Shown here: positions 1-5,871 of the stretch, piece after piece
Layout of the letters: each line of letters begins with the position of its first letter
How positions within the stretch are numbered: position 1 is the stretch's first letter
Assembly: GCA_012961845.1 (NCBI GenBank)
Contig: DTYO01000291.1
Coordinates: forward strand, 1-7,804
Direction: 5' to 3'
Source: Thermodesulfobacteriaceae bacterium
GTDB taxonomy: Bacteria; Desulfobacterota; Dissulfuribacteria; Dissulfuribacterales; UBA3076
Length of the DNA: 7,804 nucleotides
Translations under genes and position numbers: made by a program
The notes under the pieces: model-generated
The model's input: the letters and a program-made list of their open reading frames with translations, nothing else
What the model was told of the DNA's origin: nothing
Databases searched by the model: none

Positions 1-13
1 CGGATAATCAGCA

Positions 14-715
14 TTGAAAAAGAATATTGTAGGAAAAATCATCTTGATCGGACTGTTCATTACCGCTGTTGCCGCCGTCAGACTTCTGGGCCTTGACCAC
101 TATCTGACTCTCTCCTGCCTCAAACAGTCCAGAGATACCCTTCAGGCACTCTATATGCATCACAGGATCGCTGTGACCGCTTCCTACATGGGCATTTATA
201 CCATTGTAACGGCCCTGTCTATTCCGGGAGCGGCTGTAATGACCATGGCTGGAGGCGCCGTACTGGGCCTCGTCGCCGGAACCGTAGCGGTCTCTTTTGC
301 CAGTACGTTTGGAGCCACACTGGCTTTTCTGTCCTCCCGTTTCCTTTTCAGAGACTGGGTACAGGAAAAGTTTGGAGACAGACTCCATACAGTGAATCAG
401 GGTATCCGACGGGAAGGAGCCTTCTATCTCTTCAGTCTCCGTCTGATCCCTGTCTTCCCCTTTTTTGTCATCAATCTCCTGATGGGCCTCACAGACATGC
501 CTGTCAGGACTTTTTTTCTGATTTCACAGGCAGGCATGCTTCCCGGTACCATTGTCTATGTAAACGCCGGCAGGGAGCTTGGCAGAATACAGGAAGTGTC
601 GGACATCATGTCTGCCAGGCTGATAACCGCATTCGTGCTTCTGGGCATCATTCCCCTTGCCGCCAGGAAATGTGTCTCCATGTGGCGCTCCAGAAAGATC
701 GGAAAATCTGCATGA
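14..715 (+). CDS. TVP38/TMEM64 family (SNARE-associated/DedA-like) inner-membrane protein
   Basis: A 233-residue polytopic membrane protein of the TVP38/TMEM64 (SNARE_assoc, YdjX/YdjZ-like) family. An N-terminal hydrophobic helix (about residues 8-26) is followed by a long hydrophobic stretch (about 55-112). Then comes the family core: SLRLIPVFPF at 141-150, N154, G158, and a G-x-x-PGT segment with VNAG at 174-186. A last membrane helix (about 202-218) and a basic tail close it. Family members are thought to act in membrane lipid or ion handling; the substrate of this one cannot be read from sequence. The start is taken as TTG at 14 because an in-frame stop lies at 5-7 and there is no earlier ATG or GTG. 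The ribosome site is weak or cut off by the window edge. The gene ends in an ATGA overlap with the next gene, so the two are probably translationally coupled. Genes of this family often sit beside, or are fused to, MerA-like flavoproteins (general knowledge). Confidence 0.88.
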   Translation: MKKNIVGKIILIGLFITAVAAVRLLGLDHYLTLSCLKQSRDTLQALYMHHRIAVTASYMGIYTIVTALSIPGAAVMTMAGGAVLGLVAGTVAVSFASTFGATLAFLSSRFLFRDWVQEKFGDRLHTVNQGIRREGAFYLFSLRLIPVFPFFVINLLMGLTDMPVRTFFLISQAGMLPGTIVYVNAGRELGRIQEVSDIMSARLITAFVLLGIIPLAARKCVSMWRSRKIGKSA

Positions 716-2178
716 CGAAATACGACTATGACATCGGGATCATCGGAGGCGGGGCCGCAGGTCTAACGGTTGCGGCAGGAGCTGCACAGATTGGTGCAAA
801 AACACTGATCATCGAAAAGGAACACGCGCTGGGGGGCGACTGCCTTCATTACGGATGCGTCCCCAGCAAAACCCTCATCAGGACGTCTCATGTCTGCCAC
901 ATGATGAGGCAGACCCAGGACTTCGGACTGCCTAAGATAAGTGTGCCTCCGGTGGATTTTCAGGCGGTCTCTGCCAGAATCAAACAGGTGATAGCAGAAA
1001 TACAGCAACACGATTCAGTGGAGCGTTTCTGTTCTCTTGGAGCCGGAGTCGAATTCGGCAGGCCTGAATTCACTGACGAGCACACTGTTGACACAGGCGA
1101 AAAAAAAATTTCGGCCCGCAGGTGGGTAATCGCCACCGGTTCCTCGCCCGGCATCCCTTCCATCGAAGGCCTCAATTCCATATCGTTTCTGACTAATAAA
1201 GAACTGTTTTCCATAGACAGGCTGCCAGGTTCAATGCTGATCCTTGGCGCCGGCCCGGTTGCCATAGAGATGGCCCAGGCATTCAACAGGCTGGGCACGA
1301 AGGTAACAGTTGTCCAGAGGAGCGACCAGATACTCTCAAGGGAAGACAGGGACATGGCAGACCTTGTCATGGCGGTCCTGGCCAGGGAAGGAGTTTCGTT
1401 CCATCTGGCATCCACAGTGGTGTCCATAAAGGGCACCGGCAGCAGGAATACGGTAAGAATCAGAACAGGTGCCGGAGGGAATATTTCGGATCTTGAGGCT
1501 GACGCCATACTGGTAGCCACGGGAAGGACGGCCAACACAGGCAGTCTCGGCCTTGAAAAGATTGGTGTTGCTGTGGACAGAAGAGGAATCAAGGTTGACA
1601 GACGGCTTAGGACCACCCACAGACACATTTTTGCAGCTGGAGACGTGATCGGCAGATATCAGTTTACCCATGCCGCAGGGTACGAAGGAAGCATTGTGGT
1701 CAGCAATGCGGTCTTCCGCTTCCCAAGGAAGACGAACTATTCATTCATGCCGTGGTGTACCTATACGCATCCGGAACTTGCCTGCATGGGTATGAACGAA
1801 AAAGCCGCCATGGAGGCAGGCCTGGATTACTCTGTATGGACCGAAAAATTCAGCAACAATGACAGAAGCCTCACAGATGGAAATCACACAGGCAGAATCA
1901 AATTGATCCTGAACAAAAACGAAAAGCCTGTGGGAGTCCAGATCTTCGGCCCCCGTGCCGGCGACCTGCTGTGCGAATGGGTGGCGGCATTGAACGGGGG
2001 CGTAAAGCTCCTTTCCCTGGCCTCCGCAGTTTATCCCTACCCCACCCTTGGAGAAATAAACAAGATGGTTGTGGGCAATCTGATGTCCAAAAAGATTTTT
2101 TCAGAAAGGATGAAAAAGGGCCTGAAGTTTTTTTTCGGTTTCAAGGGAAGGGCATGTTTCCCGGACCCGGAGATTTGA
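712..2178 (+). CDS. MerA/dihydrolipoamide dehydrogenase-like FAD-dependent pyridine nucleotide-disulfide oxidoreductase
   Basis: A 488-residue class I flavoprotein disulfide reductase. Visible elements are the FAD Rossmann motif GGGAAG (12-17) with E35, the redox disulfide C44-x4-C49 in GGDCLHYGCVPSK, the NAD(P)H motif GAGPVA (179-184), the second FAD motif AAGDVIG (308-314), and a dimerisation domain opening near YTHPE (351-355). The catalytic His-Glu pair of lipoamide dehydrogenase (HPTxxE) reads YPYPTLGE at 441-448, so Tyr443 replaces His. That Tyr is typical of mercuric reductase and its relatives. However, there is no N-terminal metal-binding domain and no C-terminal Cys-Cys pair, so mercury reduction is unlikely. 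It probably moves electrons from NAD(P)H to an unidentified disulfide, persulfide or quinone-type acceptor in the cytoplasm. I chose ATG at 712, overlapping the upstream stop as ATGA, rather than the in-frame ATG at 670, because the Rossmann fold then begins at the usual distance from the N-terminus. Confidence 0.9.
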   Translation: MTKYDYDIGIIGGGAAGLTVAAGAAQIGAKTLIIEKEHALGGDCLHYGCVPSKTLIRTSHVCHMMRQTQDFGLPKISVPPVDFQAVSARIKQVIAEIQQHDSVERFCSLGAGVEFGRPEFTDEHTVDTGEKKISARRWVIATGSSPGIPSIEGLNSISFLTNKELFSIDRLPGSMLILGAGPVAIEMAQAFNRLGTKVTVVQRSDQILSREDRDMADLVMAVLAREGVSFHLASTVVSIKGTGSRNTVRIRTGAGGNISDLEADAILVATGRTANTGSLGLEKIGVAVDRRGIKVDRRLRTTHRHIFAAGDVIGRYQFTHAAGYEGSIVVSNAVFRFPRKTNYSFMPWCTYTHPELACMGMNEKAAMEAGLDYSVWTEKFSNNDRSLTDGNHTGRIKLILNKNEKPVGVQIFGPRAGDLLCEWVAALNGGVKLLSLASAVYPYPTLGEINKMVVGNLMSKKIFSERMKKGLKFFFGFKGRACFPDPEI

Positions 2179-2246
2179 AGGAAACAGCAGCAACCGATAA
2201 TATGGAAACAGACCAGCTGGTCACAAGAAGATTTGTCTAAACATAT

Positions 2247-2252
2247 GGAGGT
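2247..2252 (+). promoter_or_regulatory. Strong ribosome binding site of the seleno-rhodanese gene
   Basis: GGAGGT lies 9 nt before ATG 2262. It fixes this ATG as the start rather than the out-of-frame ATGs at 2245 and 2255, and shows that translation begins upstream of the in-frame TGA. Confidence 0.75.
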
Positions 2253-2261
2253 CCATGGATC

Positions 2262-3104
2262 ATGAAGCTAAAACAGTTTCTTAAACCTGTAAGGAACATG
2301 AGCTCCGATCAGGCAAGAAAATTCATGGCACAGCACAGCCCCGGTGAATACACACTGCTGGATGTCAGGCAGGAAAAGGAATATGAGCGCGGACACATCC
2401 CCGGCGCAAAACTGATCCCACTCTCCCGGCTTCCCGCCAGACTTGACGAACTCGACCCTGAAAAACCGGTTATAGCCTATTGAGCTGCTGGAGTACGCAG
2501 CAGGGCTGCTGCGCAATTCCTGTCTGGAAAAGGATTTGAAGAGGTCTACAACTTGGCCGGGGGCATCAGGGCATGGGATGGTCTCAAGGCTACAGGCCTG
2601 GAAAAATTAGGGCTGGAGCTCCTCATGGGAGACGAAGACTTTAAAAACGCCCTGTCACTTGCATATTCCATGGAAGATGGACTGCGTCAGCTTTACCTGG
2701 CTCTTGCAGATGATGCCGAGCAGGCTTCTGTCGCTGAGCTGCTTCGCAAGCTCGCAGCCTTCGAACAGGGGCACATGGCAAAAATCAGGAAGACGACCGG
2801 AGCAGGCCTCTCAGAGGAAGACGATTTTTCCATGCGGAATTCCCAGGGAAAGGGAAAAGCGGTTGAAGGCGGTTTCCAGATTTCGGATATCTATCCACGG
2901 CTCGGTTCACAGTTGACCACACCTGAAGACTGTCTCCAGTTTGCAATGACCCTTGAGGCCCAGGCTCAGGATCTGTACCAGCGCATGGCCAGAAAAAGTA
3001 CCGGGGATGAAACCAGGAAAGTTTTTTTGGATCTTTCCCGGGATGAAGAGCAACATCTGCGTATACTGGCAGACGAGCTGGCGGAGTTATCCGGACAAAT
3101 GTAG
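2262..3104 (+). CDS. Selenocysteine-containing rhodanese fused to a ferritin-like (rubrerythrin-type) diiron domain; TGA 2481-2483 read as Sec
   Basis: One 280-residue protein, provided the in-frame TGA at codon 74 is decoded as selenocysteine. Residues 1-110 form a single rhodanese domain: LLDVR at 32-36, GHIPGA at 44-49, PVIAY just before the TGA, then AAGVRSRAAAQFLSG and YNLAGGIRAWDG after it. The loop thus reads U-A-A-G-V-R, matching the canonical C-x-x-G-x-R persulfide-forming loop with Sec in place of Cys. Residues about 125-280 form a four-helix ferritin-like domain with a symmetric diiron ligand set: E138, E168-x-x-H171, E232, and E262-x-x-H265; each Glu-to-ExxH spacing is 30 residues. 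The frame stays open for 206 codons after the TGA, with no shift. The expected chemistry is transfer or reduction of sulfane sulfur or peroxide, with the diiron site as electron or peroxide partner; this is inference. The gene lies 83 bp after the flavoprotein gene, a plausible reductant source. Alternatives are a nonsense mutation or a base-call error at a TGC/TGT codon, but the exact placement at the catalytic residue makes Sec likelier. Confidence 0.8.
2481..2483 (+). other. In-frame UGA, predicted selenocysteine codon (Sec74)
   Basis: The TGA falls directly after PVIAY and before AAGVRS, the one position in rhodaneses held by the sulfur-carrying cysteine. The reading frame on both sides is continuous and both sides are clearly rhodanese. 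Recoding needs SelA, SelB, SelC and SelD, none of which is in this window. Confidence 0.8.
2484..2520 (+). promoter_or_regulatory. Candidate bacterial SECIS hairpin downstream of the Sec UGA
   Basis: The RNA just after the UGA can fold into a hairpin. The upper stem is a perfect 7 bp: CGCAGCA at 2496-2502 with TGCTGCG at 2507-2513, closing a GGGC loop (2503-2506). A lower stem of GGAGT (2490-2494) with ATTCC (2516-2520), including one G-U pair, is separated by a small internal loop. The apical loop begins with G, 19 nt after the UGA, within the spacing and with the loop G expected of bacterial SECIS elements. A competing hairpin pairs 2485-2490 with 2498-2503. The GCTGCT repeats also encode alanine pairs, so part of the pairing could be incidental. 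Pairing was worked out by hand, without energies. Confidence 0.55.
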
Positions 3105-3339
3105 GCCTTCACAGGGCACTGCATACGCTGCACCGGCGGGTTGTCTGAATCAGGGAGGTGAGGCCGCCGCCTTCTTTATGCAGTCCCCCGGTCGAGGATC
3201 ACATGTCAGGAGTCCGGGTTGGGATTTGTTCAATCTTGCTGTTACCGGTCAGGTACAGAAACTGTCTGCGCCATGACCTTGGAACAGGTGGAGGCAGGAA
3301 CTGTCCACAACATAGGCGCATTAATATAGGCGAGGGAAA
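3105..3339 (+). other. Intergenic spacer between the seleno-rhodanese and CBS genes
   Basis: This 235-bp stretch has no reading frame that looks like a protein family and no clear hairpin followed by a T-run. A TAATAT (3322-3327) close to the next start resembles a -10 box, but no matching -35 box stands at the right distance. It probably holds the boundary between the redox block and the transport block, which I infer from its length only. Confidence 0.3.
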
Positions 3340-3816
3340 ATGTCGGTATCAAGATCAACTGTCAAAGACTGCCTGTATCATTTAAAACGCAGACACCGGC
3401 CTGCCACCGTTCTTCCAGACAACAATCTGAGAGACGTGGTGAAGTCTATGCTCAGCGGCCAGCGGCACAGAATCGTATATGTTGTAGACAGATCCGGAAA
3501 CCTCAAGGGCTGCATCACTCTTCACGACCTCAATGAGCTGATATTCCGTCATTTTCTTGCGCGCAGGCTGAGTGACACCATAGTCCTTTCTGAAGATATC
3601 ATGGAGATTTTTTCGTCGGGTATGGCATCCGAAATCATGGACACATATACCCCTGTGTGCCATGAGGATGATTCTCTACACAAAATCATGGAATGGATGA
3701 TGGAGGCAGACTGTTTGGATATGGCAGTACTTGATAGGAATGAAAAATTCGCTGGTGCCCTGGATGTGCTTGACCTGCTGGAACAATGGCTCATAGACGG
3801 ATGCGAGGTGTACTGA
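3340..3816 (+). CDS. Two-CBS-domain protein, probable antiporter regulator
   Basis: A 158-residue soluble protein made of a CBS pair (Bateman module) and nothing else. CBS1 spans about residues 10-70, with the hallmark strand and turn IVYVVDRSGNLKGCITLHDL (45-64). CBS2 spans about 95-152, with SEIMDTYTPVCHEDDSL and MAVLDRNEKFAGALDVLDLL. CBS pairs usually bind adenine nucleotides, S-adenosylmethionine or related ligands and gate a partner; the ligand here is unknown. ATG 3340 is preceded by GAGGG (3332-3336) at a short 3-nt spacing. The next gene, a cation/proton antiporter, starts 1 nt after this stop and has its ribosome site inside this gene, so the two are co-translated. A second protein of the same layout lies just after the antiporter, which suggests the pair controls it in trans. 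Family confidence is high; role confidence is low. Confidence 0.85.
   Translation: MSVSRSTVKDCLYHLKRRHRPATVLPDNNLRDVVKSMLSGQRHRIVYVVDRSGNLKGCITLHDLNELIFRHFLARRLSDTIVLSEDIMEIFSSGMASEIMDTYTPVCHEDDSLHKIMEWMMEADCLDMAVLDRNEKFAGALDVLDLLEQWLIDGCEVY
3805..3810 (+). promoter_or_regulatory. Ribosome binding site that decides the TTG start of the antiporter gene
   Basis: GAGGTG, located inside the end of the upstream CBS gene, stands 7 nt before TTG 3818. An in-frame stop at 3794-3796 and the lack of any ATG or GTG in between leave TTG as the only start that keeps the first membrane helix. Confidence 0.6.
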
Positions 3817-3817
3817 T

Positions 3818-5038
3818 TTGGTTGACAATCCCCTCCTGGCTGTGGGAATCCTTCTGGTAGCATCCTTTTTTGGAGGCCGCGCAGCCAATGCCGTAAAACT
3901 GCCCAGGATAAGCGGTTACCTCCTGGCAGGGATGGTGCTCAGCTCATCTTTTTTAGGCATCATGTCCAGGGACATGGTCAACCGCGACCTGAGCCCTATA
4001 ACCGAGGTATCTCTCGGTGTAATTGCATTTTCCATAGGAGGCAGCCTTGTGTACCAGCACCTCAGGCATCTGGGCAGAAACATCCTGTGGATAACCGTCG
4101 TTCAGGCCGCCGGAGCTTTTCTGATTACTGCTGCAAGCCTTGTGATTCTGCTGCCGGTACTGACCGACTTCGGCAATTTAGATCTGGAGCCCGACCGGGT
4201 CAACTGGGCGGTTGCCCTGGTCATCGGCGCAATATCGGCAGCCACAGCCCCTGGAGCTGTCCTGGCAATCATTTCGGAACTCAGGGCCAGGGGACCTTTC
4301 ATCCAGACACTACTGGGAGTAATCGCTCTGGATGACGGCCTGACCATAATCCTTTTTGCCCTTGCAGGCGCCGTGGCCGTAAATTTTCTAAATCCGGACT
4401 CGGTTTCCATTTACAGCATGGCACTGCATCCAGCCATAGAGATATCTACGGCAATCACACTCGGCCTTCTGTCTGGAACCGGACTCAAATATTCAGCCAA
4501 GCTTGCACGCCGCAGGGAAACGGTGATCATGGCGGTATTCGGCTGTATCTGCATTACAAGTGGAGCAGCGGTTGTACTGCATACATCCCCTCTGCTGGCC
4601 AACATGGTAGCCGGTTTTTTTGTGGCCAATTTTGAAAGCAGGCACCAACAGCTGTTCCACTCTGTCGAACAGGTTGAAGAACCGATTTTCGGTCTTTTTT
4701 TCAGCCTGGCAGGGGCCCACCTGGACCTTTCCGTGCTCAAGGCCGCAGGTTTCCTGGCAGTGACAATACTGATAGTCAGGATGGTGGGCAAGCAGCTGGG
4801 AACCTGGGTCGGAGCCAGGATTTCGAACGCCTCTGCAACAGTCCGCAGATATCTTGGCATGGGGCTCTTTCCCCAGGCAGGTGTAACCGTCGGTCTCGTC
4901 CTGCTGGCAGAAGATTTCTTCCCCCGGGAAATCAGCGACATAGTGGTAAACGCAGTAATCGGATCAGTAATATTGAACGAATTGATAGCCCCACCCATGG
5001 TAACCTATGTCATAAAAAAAGCGAGAGAATCCATTTGA
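3818..5038 (+). CDS. CPA2-type (Kef-like) cation:proton antiporter membrane domain
   Basis: A 406-residue integral membrane protein with about 11-13 hydrophobic helices, the Na+/H+ exchanger fold of the monovalent cation:proton antiporter-2 group. Typical landmarks are PRISGYLLAGMVL at 29-41, the broken-helix segment AATAPGAVLAI at 141-151, the paired acidic residues ALDDG (D172, D173) expected to carry ions and protons, RMVGK at 321-325, and GLFPQAGVTVGL at 349-360. It exchanges protons for Na+ or K+ across the cytoplasmic membrane; the ion cannot be fixed from sequence. Unlike KefB/KefC it stops right after the last helix (basic tail KKARESI) and has no RCK/TrkA-N regulatory domain. It is bracketed by two CBS-pair genes that could supply regulation in trans. 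The start is TTG, 1 nt after the upstream stop. Confidence 0.9.
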   Translation: MVDNPLLAVGILLVASFFGGRAANAVKLPRISGYLLAGMVLSSSFLGIMSRDMVNRDLSPITEVSLGVIAFSIGGSLVYQHLRHLGRNILWITVVQAAGAFLITAASLVILLPVLTDFGNLDLEPDRVNWAVALVIGAISAATAPGAVLAIISELRARGPFIQTLLGVIALDDGLTIILFALAGAVAVNFLNPDSVSIYSMALHPAIEISTAITLGLLSGTGLKYSAKLARRRETVIMAVFGCICITSGAAVVLHTSPLLANMVAGFFVANFESRHQQLFHSVEQVEEPIFGLFFSLAGAHLDLSVLKAAGFLAVTILIVRMVGKQLGTWVGARISNASATVRRYLGMGLFPQAGVTVGLVLLAEDFFPREISDIVVNAVIGSVILNELIAPPMVTYVIKKARESI

Positions 5039-5060
5039 CCGAACTTGGAAAGACAGAAAA

Positions 5061-5525
5061 ATGAAAATCAAAGATATCCTGGACAAGGCTGACTCGCTTC
5101 CCTGCATAAGAGTCCATGCCGGCCTGCCCATAGGCAGTGTGGCGGAAAAACTGATGGAAACTCCCCAAGTGCGCGAGATATACGTGGTAGACAAGAATGG
5201 ACGCCTTGTGGGAGGAGTTTCTCCGGGCCGCCTCATACGAATGATATGTGCTGCGAAGAGGGGCTCCCAGTTCTCCACCAGGAGACTGCTGACCAGCATC
5301 GCCTGCGAACACATATCAGACATAATGGATCCGAGGATAATTTTTGCCAGGAAGGAGGACAACCTGGACGAGGTAATTGAACTGATGCTCGATGGGAACA
5401 TCAAAGAAATTCCCATAGTGGACCAATCCCGCAGGATTATCGCGAACCTCGGCATTCTTGATCTCTGGCGCCTGGCGGAAAGAAACTGGAGATGCGAGTG
5501 CGCAGATGTCAAATCCCGGAATTGA
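5061..5525 (+). CDS. Second two-CBS-domain protein beside the antiporter
   Basis: A 154-residue stand-alone CBS pair. CBS1 (about residues 1-62) contains VREIYVVDKNGRLVGGVSPG (37-56). CBS2 (about 83-140) contains HISDIMDPRIIFARKEDNL and IKEIPIVDQSRRIIANLGIL (114-133). Its layout copies that of the CBS protein encoded at 3340: same length, the same basic linker between the two repeats, and an I-x-D-I/x-I-M-D entry to CBS2. The two look like paralogues, though the identity is modest by eye. It starts 22 bp after the antiporter stop behind a weak GGAAAG site, and so belongs to the same transcript. It may form a heterodimer with its paralogue and sense an adenine nucleotide to gate the antiporter; this is inference. 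The C-terminal tail carries two cysteines (C145, C147) of unknown meaning. Confidence 0.85.
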   Translation: MKIKDILDKADSLPCIRVHAGLPIGSVAEKLMETPQVREIYVVDKNGRLVGGVSPGRLIRMICAAKRGSQFSTRRLLTSIACEHISDIMDPRIIFARKEDNLDEVIELMLDGNIKEIPIVDQSRRIIANLGILDLWRLAERNWRCECADVKSRN

Positions 5526-5607
5526 AATCGGGGTATCAACACCAGATAATTCGTTTCGCGAGTTTGCCTAAGATGTAAGGCGGACGATCATCGAGGAGCC
5601 TGAGCAT

Positions 5608-5628
5608 AAACAGAAAGAATCTGTTTTT
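5608..5628 (+). terminator. Possible weak rho-independent terminator after the CBS/antiporter operon
   Basis: AAACAGA (5608-5614) and TCTGTTT (5620-5626) form a 7-bp stem around AAGAA, followed by two more T. The stem is AT-rich with only two G-C pairs, so termination would be inefficient. It could be a chance palindrome. Confidence 0.22.
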
Positions 5629-5857
5629 CCCATCTGATCCGGAATCCATCTTCACACTGCAGACCTGATGAACATTGGAGTGAAAGAAAAAAACGCCTGT
5701 TCAGATATCTTTCAGGAATTGATGAAGCCGCATCAGGAAAGCCTTCAGACACTTGAGCCTGGAACAGTGAAGTTATATTTGAACATGATGCAAAAATCAG
5801 ATAAGTAAGATACAGGTATTATTACTGTCCTTCACAAGTAAAATAGTGGTGCTGAAA

Positions 5858-5862
5858 AAGGA
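5858..5862 (+). promoter_or_regulatory. Ribosome binding site favouring ATG 5872 over GTG 5866
   Basis: An A-rich AAGGA stands 9 nt before ATG 5872 but only 3 nt before the in-frame GTG 5866. The ATG is therefore the better start. Confidence 0.5.
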
Positions 5863-5871
5863 ATCGTGAAC

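Larger units (their letters stand above)
5526..5871 (+). other. 346-bp gene-poor region before the NhaD-type transporter gene
   Basis: No family-recognisable coding sequence is seen here. It holds a weak AT-rich hairpin (5608-5626) and one short frame, ATG 5668 to TAA 5808 (46 codons), without a convincing ribosome site. A TATTAT (5817-5822) resembles a -10 box, but no -35 box lies at the right spacing. An imperfect dyad, ACAG...CTGT, surrounds it (about 5813-5829). The length and position suggest a transcription boundary with a promoter for the transporter gene; no regulator site can be named. Confidence 0.35.

Noticed and set aside
670..711. Start of the flavoprotein at ATG 670
   Set aside because: It would add 14 residues overlapping the upstream gene. 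ATG 712 in an ATGA overlap gives the normal distance to the FAD motif.
960..1628. Long minus-strand frame of 222 codons, and similar minus-strand frames at 4411-4998, 4964-5542 and 7188-7667
   Set aside because: They lie antisense to strong family genes, have low-complexity Ser/Pro/Arg-rich translations with no family pattern, and no matching ribosome sites. They are shadows of codon bias.
712..2178. Assignment as mercuric reductase (merA)
   Set aside because: No heavy-metal-associated domain, no C-terminal Cys-Cys and no other mer genes nearby.
2176..2265. Read-through of the flavoprotein TGA at 2176-2178, which is followed by 28 open codons ending in an ATGA overlap with the next gene
   Set aside because: The extra residues resemble no conserved tail, the stop is at the usual end of the family, and no catalytic role is expected there. 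A chance open stretch is likelier than a second Sec.
2262..2483. A separate 73-residue truncated rhodanese and a separate ferritin-like gene starting at TTG 2553
   Set aside because: The downstream frame begins inside the rhodanese fold (NLAGGIRAWDG), and the stretch 2484-2552 between the two frames encodes the rest of the active-site loop in the same frame. One recoded gene explains everything.
3279..3327. Promoter before the first CBS gene using TTGGAA and TAATAT
   Set aside because: The spacing is about 37 bp instead of about 17, and no better -35 box is present.
3158..3385. Plus-strand frame across the spacer into the CBS gene
   Set aside because: It has no recognisable motif and overlaps the CBS gene out of frame.
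5526..5660. Riboswitch or other structured RNA in the long spacer
   Set aside because: Only short 4-7 bp stems are visible and no known consensus is met.
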